A stretch of DNA of 11,331 bases, from the NCBI GenBank assembly GCA_014729375.1, contig WJKA01000605.1, forward strand, positions 1 to 11,331, read 5' to 3'. The translations under genes were made by a program, and so were the position numbers. The stretch is from Chitinivibrionales bacterium. GTDB taxonomy: Bacteria > Fibrobacterota > Chitinivibrionia > Chitinivibrionales > WJKA01. Each line of letters opens with the position of its first letter. Positions within the stretch are counted from its first letter, which is position 1. This document shows positions 1 to 6,492 of this stretch, piece after piece. The notes below the pieces were generated by a model, which worked only from the letters and a program-made list of their open reading frames with translations, made no database searches and was not told where the DNA came from.

Positions 1-792
1 ATCAACACTGACGGTATCGATCCGGACTGTTGCAGGAATGTTGTAATAAGTGACTGTATCGTTCAGACCGGCGATGACGGCATTGCGGTCAAGACATCGA
101 GCGATGTGTCGTGCGAGAATATTGTGATAACAAACTGCCTTATCAGTTCGCGAGAGACCGCATTCAAACTGGGTACCGAATCGTTTGGCAATATCCGGAA
201 TGTGTCCATTTCAAATTCCATTATTCACGGCTCACGATTCGGGTGTGCGCTCTATCTCAAGGATGGCGGCAATTTTGAAAATGTACAGGTCAGCAACTGT
301 ACGATTGAATCCGATGCCGAGTATGCGATTGTTATTGATAACACCCCGCGATACTACGATACCTCCCCTAAAGGTGCAATCAGAAATGTCTCCTTTACAA
401 ATCTGCAGATACATGCACGAGGTCGCTGTTATGTCGAAGGGTTGCACGACTTTCCGATCGAGAACCTTTCGTTCCGGGATATCCAGTGGAATATATGCGG
501 GGCAATCGAACTGGAAAAGGCGGAAAAACCCTGGGGCAGCATGTGCTGCCGCCTGAATCCGGATTCCGCGCAACTCGCCCGCCAGCCGTTCCGTTTCATT
601 GCAGCCTATACCCGTGGTTTGCAGTGTTCGGATATCCGGTTTATATCTGATGGCACTGACGGTCATCTGAAATCGCCGCAGCTTTACCTCTACGGCTCCT
701 GCAATGCTACGATTAAAAATATACTTGTCGATGACAGGAAGGACGGTTATGTAAAATCGGTCCAGTGTAGCAATATTTGTATTGATGGGTAA
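1..792 (+). CDS. GH28-like right-handed beta-helix glycosidase, 3' part (5' end outside window)
   Basis: The reading frame is open from base 1 and ends at TAA 790-792, giving the last 263 residues. The gene starts upstream of the window; the internal ATG at 106 is not its start. Residues 2-7 read NTDGID and 24-31 read GDDGIAVK. These match the GH28 (polygalacturonase/rhamnogalacturonase) motifs that carry the catalytic aspartates. Repeating strand-turn units such as NVSISNS, NVQVSNC and NVSFTNL are the rungs of a parallel beta-helix. The usual GHG motif after the DD motif is replaced by a TAFKLGTES-like segment, as in some divergent GH28-like proteins, so activity may differ from endo-polygalacturonase. 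Unlike the other enzymes here, it ends directly after a beta-helix rung with no sorting tail. Family level is fairly secure; substrate is unknown, with a pectic or uronic-acid-containing glycan the best guess. Confidence 0.8.
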   Translation: MNTDGIDPDCCRNVVISDCIVQTGDDGIAVKTSSDVSCENIVITNCLISSRETAFKLGTESFGNIRNVSISNSIIHGSRFGCALYLKDGGNFENVQVSNCTIESDAEYAIVIDNTPRYYDTSPKGAIRNVSFTNLQIHARGRCYVEGLHDFPIENLSFRDIQWNICGAIELEKAEKPWGSMCCRLNPDSAQLARQPFRFIAAYTRGLQCSDIRFISDGTDGHLKSPQLYLYGSCNATIKNILVDDRKDGYVKSVQCSNICIDG

Positions 793-869
793 TGCAATGT
801 TACAGCATAGGAAAGCACAACTGATAATTACGATATTTTGCTGCTAAACTGCCTGCATTGATATTTTAG
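793..869. other. Intergenic, no recognisable feature
   Basis: This stretch lies between the GH28-like stop codon and the transposase remnant. I see no gene, no convincing hairpin with a T-run and no clear repeat. It may include further decayed sequence of the insertion element, because the remnant's frame is interrupted by a TAG at 867-869. Confidence 0.4.
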
Positions 870-1097
870 CATAAGTCTGTTTTTCTACAAATATGCCATA
901 TGCATGGAACTCGCTGCCGCATGTTGGTTCCACCAGAGCAGAAGGATCCAATTGTGTACCACGCCCCAACGCATAAAAGCATAGCATTTTTCGGTGGCGT
1001 ACGTAATGGTGACGAGTGTTTCGTGTACCACCAATCAAATATATTCAATGCTGAATCATTCAAGGAGTTTCTATATTTAGAGTCCCTAACAAAATGA
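870..1097 (+). pseudogene. Decayed IS630-family (DDE) transposase fragment
   Basis: The frame open from 870 to the TGA at 1095-1097 encodes about 75 residues. The run HGTRCRMLVPPEQ, then KDPIVYHAPTHKSIAFFG, then FVYHQSNIFNAESFKEFL follows the central part of IS630-type transposases. Those proteins typically have a wxPpg/PPE segment, a (K/R)xSVxxFGAV strand, a FVYxxxxxFNAxTFxxFL segment and then the second catalytic Asp. Intact members are around 330-360 residues. Here the N-terminal helix-turn-helix and first Asp, and the C-terminal DN and PYSPxxNPIE motifs, are missing or not legible. A stop at 867 precedes the fragment. No inverted repeats or target duplication could be identified. It is a fossil of an insertion between two glycosidase genes. 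The assignment rests on remembered family motifs. Confidence 0.72.
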
Positions 1098-1286
1098 TGT
1101 CCTACTTCGTCCAATGCAGTCTGCATTTTCACGTAATGCCACATTCCTCTGGTTCGCTATCGCGTGTATCGGTTTCATGAATATTATCAAACGAAATATC
1201 GCATGTTTCGCTAATAACATGATAACGCAAATAATTCTTGAAAAGAGGCATGTGGAGAAAAAATCAAATTATTTTAGGAAAGCGGC
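1098..1286. other. Leader region upstream of the GH63-like gene
   Basis: No gene is supported here. An imperfect dyad lies at 1192-1210, with outer arms CGAAA and TTTCG and 7 of 9 positions paired. It is about 77 bp upstream of the next start codon and could be an operator. AGGA at 1276-1279 is the probable ribosome-binding site, 7 nt from the ATG at 1287. No convincing -35/-10 pair was found. Part of this stretch may be decayed C-terminal sequence of the insertion element, but no transposase motif can be read. Confidence 0.35.
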
Positions 1287-3116
1287 ATGGAAAAACTTAT
1301 GACTGTAGAGATGAAAAAACTGATTATTAAAAAAACGCGCTGCATTCTACTCTTCGTGCTACTTTTGGGCGCCGCAGTATTTTCGGGAGAGCGGGTGTTT
1401 ACTGATGAGGAGGTTGAAGCAAATGTTCCTCATCCTGTATCGGGTTCTCATCCCGAATGGGTTGAGATGTACTGGGAAGCATGGAGAAAAGTCTCCAGTT
1501 CAAGTATACTTCATACTGCTTCACGAGGTGCTCTTTTATCTCCGCTCTACTTTGATGAAAATCTCTGGGGAGGACGGAACTGGATATTTCAATGGGATAC
1601 CTGCTTGATGATGATGTTCGGCCGCTACGGTTTCAAGCTTTTCCCTACCCTTGAAAGTCTTGATAATTTTTACCGTTTACAGGCAACCAATGGTTATATC
1701 AGCAGGAAGGTTGAAGAGAGCACCGGACAGCCCGCCAATGTTGATACGAATGTGAGCAGTGCCAATCCTCCGCTCTTTGCCTGGGCCGAGTGGGAGCATT
1801 ATCTGGTTTCCCATAATGTACAGAGGTTTTCCGTCGAAATCAGGGGGTTCATCGATGGAGAAAAAGTACCGCTACTGCAGCGAATTGTCAACCACTATGA
1901 CTGGCTCAAAGAGAGCCGTCGTCATGAAGACGGGTTTTACTGGTCTACCGGCTATGCGTCGGGAATGGATAACACGCCGCGTCTGGGTGTCGAAACCGGG
2001 CACAGTCATGCCGGCGGCGCGTGGGTCGACCTAACGGCGCAACAAGCCCTGAATGCCCTGATGATCTCGAAGATCGCCGAAAAAACCGGAAACGACTCGC
2101 TTCACGATGCGTTTGTCGGAGAATATCAGGCCCTGAAACAGGTTGTCAATGATGCCATGTGGCATACGCAGGATGCATTTTATTACGACCTTGATTCCAG
2201 CCGGAAGTTTTCCAGAATAAAGACAACCGCATCATTCTGGCCGCTTTGTGCTTCAATTGCCGACAGCGCGCAATGTGTTTCGCTGATAAAACATCTGCTT
2301 GACACAAATGAGTTCATGACACCCCACACGGTGCCGACACTTTCAAAAGATCATCCCCTCTTTGAAGAAGCAGGGGAGTACTGGCGCGGAGGTGTGTGGT
2401 CACCCACCAATTATATGGTAATGAAGGGGCTCCAGAAAAACGATCGTCACGATATCGCCCGGCTCATTGCCGCCAACCATCTGGAGAATGTCTATAAAGT
2501 CTGGAAGGAAACCGGTGATCCCATGTGGGAAACCTATGCTCCCTTATACGGAATGGAAGGAAGTATTTCGACTCCCACCTATGGGTGGTCGGCGCTGGGC
2601 CCTATTGCCTGTTTGATTGAATATATCATTGGTATCGAACCAACAGACAGCAATACACTCATCTGGCATATCGAAGAATTGGGAGAGCATGGTGTCGATC
2701 ACTATCATTTCGGAACAAATGTAATCGATGTGCGTTGTTCGCCCCGAGCACATCCAGCCGAGTGGCCGACGATACGTGTTACATGCAACGAACCGTTCAG
2801 GCTGATTGTCAAATGCAACAGTCAAACAGCCATGCGTAATTTTCCTGCAGGCCAGAGTGAATGGAACACTGAAAATGAGATGAGCAGGGGTATTGTGCAT
2901 CCCATACGAGGTGCGGTCCCCGATTTCAGCAATTGCATCCGGATAACCAGCTTGAATAATGCTCATATCAGAATACCCGCAGTATGCATTCGATACGTCG
3001 TCTATACGATTCAGGGGCGAAAACTCTGTGAAATGCAAATAGAACCGGGAAAAGCTGAGATGCCTGTAATTTCCGCCATTTCTGCACTTGAAATGCTGCT
3101 TATTCGATATTGGTGA
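1287..3116 (+). CDS. Secreted (alpha/alpha)6-barrel glycoside hydrolase, GH63/mannosylglycerate-hydrolase-like
   Basis: The protein has 609 residues. A basic N-terminus followed by a hydrophobic run (about 19-33) ending near SGE is a signal peptide. The start at 1287 has AGGA upstream; the ATG at 1311 (MKKLIIKK...) is an alternative. The body has the helix-hairpin pattern of GH63/GH37-like barrels: NWIFQWDTC (about 98-106), ANVDTNVSSANPPLFAW (150-166), DGFYWSTGYASGMDN (215-229), YWRGGVWSPTNY (365-376) and METYAPLYG-like WETYAPLYG (414-422). By family analogy D228 (in SGMDN) is the likely general acid and E415 (in WETY) the general base. The substrate could be an alpha-linked glucoside or mannoside; a trehalase-like enzyme is the alternative. 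Residues about 560-609 resemble a degenerate T9SS-type tail (YVVYTIQGRKL...LLIRYW). The gene stands alone, convergent with the regulator at 3295-4860. Fold confidence is good, substrate unknown. Confidence 0.8.
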   Translation: MEKLMTVEMKKLIIKKTRCILLFVLLLGAAVFSGERVFTDEEVEANVPHPVSGSHPEWVEMYWEAWRKVSSSSILHTASRGALLSPLYFDENLWGGRNWIFQWDTCLMMMFGRYGFKLFPTLESLDNFYRLQATNGYISRKVEESTGQPANVDTNVSSANPPLFAWAEWEHYLVSHNVQRFSVEIRGFIDGEKVPLLQRIVNHYDWLKESRRHEDGFYWSTGYASGMDNTPRLGVETGHSHAGGAWVDLTAQQALNALMISKIAEKTGNDSLHDAFVGEYQALKQVVNDAMWHTQDAFYYDLDSSRKFSRIKTTASFWPLCASIADSAQCVSLIKHLLDTNEFMTPHTVPTLSKDHPLFEEAGEYWRGGVWSPTNYMVMKGLQKNDRHDIARLIAANHLENVYKVWKETGDPMWETYAPLYGMEGSISTPTYGWSALGPIACLIEYIIGIEPTDSNTLIWHIEELGEHGVDHYHFGTNVIDVRCSPRAHPAEWPTIRVTCNEPFRLIVKCNSQTAMRNFPAGQSEWNTENEMSRGIVHPIRGAVPDFSNCIRITSLNNAHIRIPAVCIRYVVYTIQGRKLCEMQIEPGKAEMPVISAISALEMLLIRYW

Positions 3117-3120
3117 TTTC

Positions 3121-3232
3121 GGGTCGGACCGCAGGAATTGCCGTTTCCAGATCAAAAACGCCATTTCCTGCAGAAAATCCGCATAAATATGCTTCTTAGA
3201 ATGCGATCTGACCGCCCCAAATCGCTCGCTAA
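3121..3232 (+). repeat. 112-bp dispersed repeat, copy 1 (MITE/REP-like)
   Basis: This segment aligns without gaps to 11139-11250. The first 20 bases are identical, as are positions 81-93 of the copies (3201-3213). The middle has diverged; by hand count about 76 of 112 positions match. Imperfect terminal inverted repeats border the core: 3122-3133 against 3202-3213, matching at 10 of 12 positions. Inside this copy GCAGGAA (3131-3137) and TTCCTGC (3165-3171) form an additional perfect 7-bp stem. It begins 4 bp after the stop codon of the GH63-like gene. It carries no gene, so it is probably a non-autonomous mobile repeat, and it may also affect the 3' end of the transcript. Confidence 0.75.
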
Positions 3233-3294
3233 GCATATAAAATATCCGGTTCTCTGCAATCTGAACGATTTATTTGAAAGCCAATAGCGTGGAT

Positions 3295-4860
3295 TCACAG
3301 CTTACGAACTGTCAGCCTGTCGGCAACAATGCCATCAACTTCAAGGGGTTTCCGGGTCTGGCGGACCGAATGGATATTCAGGATAAAACTTACCATGAGT
3401 TGAACGATTGCGCGCATGTTGAAATTAAAGCTTGTCAATCCACGCTGCAGGGTCTCCCGTGAATCATCAAACCCGAATACTGAAATCCGCTCCGGGACTT
3501 TAATATTATTTTCGGCCAGAAAATCGAGTGCTGCAAGCGCAGTCTGATCGTTTGCGGCAATCCATGCAGTGATCTCGTTCTGTGCAAGCGCCTGGCTGAA
3601 AAGGCTGTTCAACCGGTCGCGGAATTCTCCCAGGGTAATGAGATGGGCCTTGAGCTCCGAACCGACAACCGGATCGATCACCTGCTGATAGGTGCGTGGA
3701 AGCGTCGACAGCCATTGACGGTAGCAGAATTCGAATGCATTGATATTGCTTCTTTCTTCTGCCTGTTTGCGATAGGTATCATGAATTGACGGGGGGAGGC
3801 TGAATGCAAAGCAACTCACGCCGGCGCCGTGCCCCGCATCGGCATAGACTTCTTTGATTCCATTCAAGCGGTTTTTTGACCACGGGGAATCGTGGTAGGG
3901 GGAGATGTATGCAACTGATCTATGGCCACGGTCGAGCAGAAAACGGGCCGCAAGAATGCCGGGGTGTTTTGAAACGGCGGCAGTAAACAACCGGACATTT
4001 TTCCGGTACATAAACAATGGAAGCCCCAGGCCTCCCGATATGTCAAGTATGGCAACCGGCTTTCCACGGTGATGCACGTGCGCGAGCACCTCATGCCGCT
4101 TGGGATCGAATGGGTTAACTGACAGGTAAACGAATCCCAGGATTTCGTCGTCGGGGGGGAAATCAGCTTTTCCATTGCGCCTGCTTCGTAAACAATGCCC
4201 ATCCTCTTCCCAGAGATAAGTATAAATCTCGAGCGATGCACCGCATGCAAAAACAGCGTGCCCCAGTTCCCTGAGGAATTGTTCCGGGATACCTGAGTCT
4301 GCAAAGCTGTCGCTCCGGCTGGCCAGGGTGAAAAATATGATTTTTTTGCCGGCAGGCGCTTTGCTCGCAGCAACAACAGCATATGATTTACCCCGCGGCA
4401 CGATTATGCCCTCGGAAGCAAGCGATAAAAGCGCTTTCCGTACGGTTCGGAAGGAAGCCCGGTAATGGTTCTGGAACTCAAGCATCGTCGGCAGGAGGCT
4501 CGATGGCGCATACTTGCTGCTGAAAATATCTTTGCGAATACTGTCCCTTATTCGCTGCCATATATATGTTGAGTTGGAGCAGTGGTACTCGCTGGACTGC
4601 GCATTGAAATCACAATCCACCTCAAGATTATCAATCGATCCAACATCTACAATGTAATTTTCCCCATTCCCACCGCTAAGCGCCCCTTTGGTACGAAAGA
4701 ATCTTGCGGCTTTCAACATAGTGTTTTCTGATACTCCGGCTTCTGCTGCCAGTTTTTTCATAGCAGGAAGCGGCATGTTTTTTGTGTATCTGCCGCTGTT
4801 TATTTCAGCAGCAATATATCTCTGGGCTCGTTGAAATGCCGGATTCGTGCGTATATTCAT
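3295..4860 (-). CDS. Regulator 1: tandem winged-helix (GntR-like) plus LacI/GalR-type sensor domain
   Basis: The protein has 521 residues and is probably a cytoplasmic one-component sugar-responsive regulator. Residues about 10-72 form a first winged helix (LPAMKKLAAEAGVSENTMLKAARFF, then a wing). Residues about 98-163 form a second, more typical GntR domain (LLPTMLEFQNHYRASFRTVRKALLSLASEGII). Residues about 172-521 match the LacI/PurR periplasmic-binding-like effector domain: ILGFVYLSV, GKPVAILDI, AARFLLDRGHRSVAYISP, TAWIAANDQTALAALDFL, VPERISVFGFDDS. AraR of Bacillus shows that GntR-plus-LacI fusions exist; the doubled winged helix is less usual. About 85 residues separate the AYISP and AANDQ motifs, longer than in ordinary LacI proteins. 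GAAGG (complement of 4869-4873) is 8 nt from the ATG. It diverges from the BNR gene, its likely target. It is a paralogue of the product of 6493-8076. The ligand is unknown. Confidence 0.88.
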   Translation of the reverse strand: MNIRTNPAFQRAQRYIAAEINSGRYTKNMPLPAMKKLAAEAGVSENTMLKAARFFRTKGALSGGNGENYIVDVGSIDNLEVDCDFNAQSSEYHCSNSTYIWQRIRDSIRKDIFSSKYAPSSLLPTMLEFQNHYRASFRTVRKALLSLASEGIIVPRGKSYAVVAASKAPAGKKIIFFTLASRSDSFADSGIPEQFLRELGHAVFACGASLEIYTYLWEEDGHCLRSRRNGKADFPPDDEILGFVYLSVNPFDPKRHEVLAHVHHRGKPVAILDISGGLGLPLFMYRKNVRLFTAAVSKHPGILAARFLLDRGHRSVAYISPYHDSPWSKNRLNGIKEVYADAGHGAGVSCFAFSLPPSIHDTYRKQAEERSNINAFEFCYRQWLSTLPRTYQQVIDPVVGSELKAHLITLGEFRDRLNSLFSQALAQNEITAWIAANDQTALAALDFLAENNIKVPERISVFGFDDSRETLQRGLTSFNFNMRAIVQLMVSFILNIHSVRQTRKPLEVDGIVADRLTVRKL

Positions 4861-4875
4861 GAATTGCGCCTTCAG

Positions 4876-4893
4876 TAATCACATTAATCACAT
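4876..4893. repeat. Tandem 9-bp direct repeat TAATCACAT x2 (candidate operator half-sites)
   Basis: TAATCACAT occurs at 4876-4884 and again directly after it at 4885-4893. The pair lies 16-33 bp upstream of the regulator 1 start codon, where a bound protein would hinder transcription or translation initiation of that gene. Perfect tandem repetition of nine bases here is notable even in AT-rich DNA. A direct repeat would be an odd site for a dimeric repressor, but it could suit a protein with two winged helices per chain. Confidence 0.45.
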
Positions 4894-4933
4894 CAATATA
4901 AAATACAAAAAATACACATATAATCAATAGAAA

Positions 4934-4961
4934 CTATAAATAAAGTGGATTATATTTATAG
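4934..4961. promoter_or_regulatory. Perfect 9-bp inverted repeat (candidate operator)
   Basis: CTATAAATA at 4934-4942 and its exact complement TATTTATAG at 4953-4961 are separated by 10 bp. The dyad ends 41 bp before the ATG at 5003, a usual position for an operator overlapping a promoter. The arms are entirely A/T apart from their outer C/G, so a strong RNA hairpin is unlikely and a protein-binding site is more plausible. The high A/T content raises the chance of coincidence. Confidence 0.45.
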
Positions 4962-4990
4962 CTGAATCAATTGCCGTTATGCTTAATTCA

Positions 4991-4997
4991 AAGGAGG
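4991..4997 (+). promoter_or_regulatory. Strong Shine-Dalgarno AAGGAGG deciding the BNR gene start
   Basis: AAGGAGG is followed after 5 nt by ATG at 5003. This selects the start whose product begins MKKCRVFF, a normal signal-peptide start, over the in-frame ATG at 4979, which would lie upstream of the site. Confidence 0.8.
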
Positions 4998-5002
4998 ATG
5001 TG

Positions 5003-6448
5003 ATGAAAAAGTGTCGTGTATTTTTTGCTTTTATCCCATGCGTGTTTTTATTAGTTATTGATATTTCTGGATATGCGTTCAATCCGGTCGTGAGCAAAAA
5101 TGGAATTATTATCGCTGACACAGAAGGAAACTGGGCATATGCGTGGCCGGTCAATTGCGGCCTCTGGTCCTGGGGCTCAGAGGCAATTGTTCATTTTGGG
5201 CGGCGTCAATGGCTGGGTGAGGAGTGTGGAGGGATTTGTCACGAAAGAGTAAAGATGGCTGAAGGCGGCGGCGATATGATAAGGGCGCGCACAACGGATA
5301 ATGGTGAAACCTGGAGCATTGAGGGGATTGTAGATGGGCCGTCTGCAGATGCTTCTTATCCGTTGGATTTTTATCATTCCAGTTTCGCCTTGATGTCGGG
5401 AGGGACGGAATGGGGGCCGACATACGACTGGTTTGTCGTCTCTTATGACAGGGGAAGAACCTGGCAAGGTCCCTATGATAATTTTCCGGCGGGTGAAAAC
5501 CGCCCCGATAAGGTATTTGCAAAGAATTCCACTACTGCAATCACTAATGTCACTATGTATGAAGGTGAGGAATCGCCACGCACGTTAAAAACAACGGATG
5601 GTGGTCGGAACTGGGAACCGCGCGGATCGTGGCCTGAATATTCCGGCGATGATAGAAGCAGTGGCGGGTATGCTATCCAGACCAACACTGTCCGGCTGGG
5701 AGAAAATGAGCTATTAGCGGTTGGGCGAAGCGGCGGGTTCGGTGCACTATACCGGTCTGAAGATTTTGGCGACTCATGGAATTTTGAGCGACATGTCCAT
5801 CCGGAAGCCTTTACTAACCAATGGGTACCCTGCAATCTTGTCGTGCTGGGGGGTGAGTATCCCGAAAACACCAATACCGATCATATCGTAGCATGTTGGG
5901 TTGCACGAGGAGATTGGGAAAAGCCCAACGGTGATGAAATAGGGTCCGGGCTCCGTGTCCGGTACAGTAATGATAAAGGCCATTCATGGAGTGACAGTGT
6001 TGTCAACCTTAGAGATGATATCCAGGAAAATCCCGAGGCATGGTGGGATATCGGTTATCCCCTCTCCTTTCTGCGCACCGACGGCAAGGTCTGTGTGGTT
6101 TACTACTGGCAAAGCAATGAGTATACACAGCCTCATATTGCTTATACTATTTTCGATCCGAATATCGATGGCGTTTCTGTAAAGCCGGGACTGTCAGCAA
6201 TTAAGGCTGGTGGGCATAATCTCTCTGCACGATTTGCCGCTGGAACCATAGTGCTTGACTTGCCGGACAATTCCGGTTATTCGGTTATTATAACCGACCT
6301 GTCGGGACAGAAAATAACATCAGTGCAAACCCACAAGAGTATCCGGGCGGTAATTCCTGTTGGAATGCTTGCGCAGGGGATGTATTTCATCGAAGCACAG
6401 CGCGGTGAAAAGACAATCCGGCAATCGTTTGCGGTGGTTGACCGGTAG
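5003..6448 (+). CDS. Secreted five-Asp-box (BNR repeat, sialidase-like) protein with sorting tail
   Basis: The protein has 481 residues and starts after AAGGAGG. Residues 1-25 are a signal peptide (MKK, then a hydrophobic stretch to about GYA). Five Asp-box motifs of the S/T-x-D-x-G-x-T/S-W type are visible: TTDNGETW (97-104), SYDRGRTW (147-154), TTDGGRNW (197-204), SEDFGDSW (252-259) and SNDKGHSW (322-329). This is the signature of sialidase-type beta-propellers. A late segment, FLRTDGKVCVVYYWQ (356-370), is typical of BNR/sialidase-family proteins. Residues about 405-481 form a tail with YSVIITDLSGQKI, LAQGMYFIEA and a basic end, matching T9SS type A sorting domains. The sialidase arginine triad was not assigned, so exo-sialidase activity is not established; other propeller glycosidases or lyases are possible. 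Its stop is 44 bp from the convergent stop of regulator 2. Regulator 1 is the likely controller. Confidence 0.85.
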   Translation: MKKCRVFFAFIPCVFLLVIDISGYAFNPVVSKNGIIIADTEGNWAYAWPVNCGLWSWGSEAIVHFGRRQWLGEECGGICHERVKMAEGGGDMIRARTTDNGETWSIEGIVDGPSADASYPLDFYHSSFALMSGGTEWGPTYDWFVVSYDRGRTWQGPYDNFPAGENRPDKVFAKNSTTAITNVTMYEGEESPRTLKTTDGGRNWEPRGSWPEYSGDDRSSGGYAIQTNTVRLGENELLAVGRSGGFGALYRSEDFGDSWNFERHVHPEAFTNQWVPCNLVVLGGEYPENTNTDHIVACWVARGDWEKPNGDEIGSGLRVRYSNDKGHSWSDSVVNLRDDIQENPEAWWDIGYPLSFLRTDGKVCVVYYWQSNEYTQPHIAYTIFDPNIDGVSVKPGLSAIKAGGHNLSARFAAGTIVLDLPDNSGYSVIITDLSGQKITSVQTHKSIRAVIPVGMLAQGMYFIEAQRGEKTIRQSFAVVDR

Positions 6449-6492
6449 AAGTCCAGGACTGTCAAGGTTTATTTGAGAACAGTGAGTTCCGT

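Larger units (their letters stand above)
4861..5002. promoter_or_regulatory. Divergent control region between regulator 1 and the BNR gene
   Basis: This 142-bp AT-rich spacer must hold the promoters of both divergent genes. TATAAT at 4919-4924 is a possible -10 box for +, but no good -35 box pairs with it. Two elements stand out: a perfect tandem 9-bp repeat close to the regulator start, and a perfect 9-bp inverted repeat close to the enzyme start. They are listed separately. The arrangement fits autoregulation of the regulator together with control of the enzyme. This is inference from layout and dyads, not from a known operator consensus. Confidence 0.55.

Noticed and set aside
2544..3236. 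230-codon open frame on the minus strand
   Set aside because: It lies antisense to the 3' end of the GH63-like gene and runs into the 112-bp repeat. Its translation has no recognisable motif, and the plus-strand gene is clearly real.
3864..4382. 172-codon open frame on the minus strand in another frame
   Set aside because: It lies inside regulator 1 on the same strand in a shifted frame. Its composition is low-quality, and the regulator frame has clear domain motifs throughout.
6449..6492. Bidirectional terminator between the convergent BNR and regulator 2 stops
   Set aside because: Only a very short AGTCC/GGACT pairing is visible, with no T-run. The 44-bp gap does not support a terminator call.
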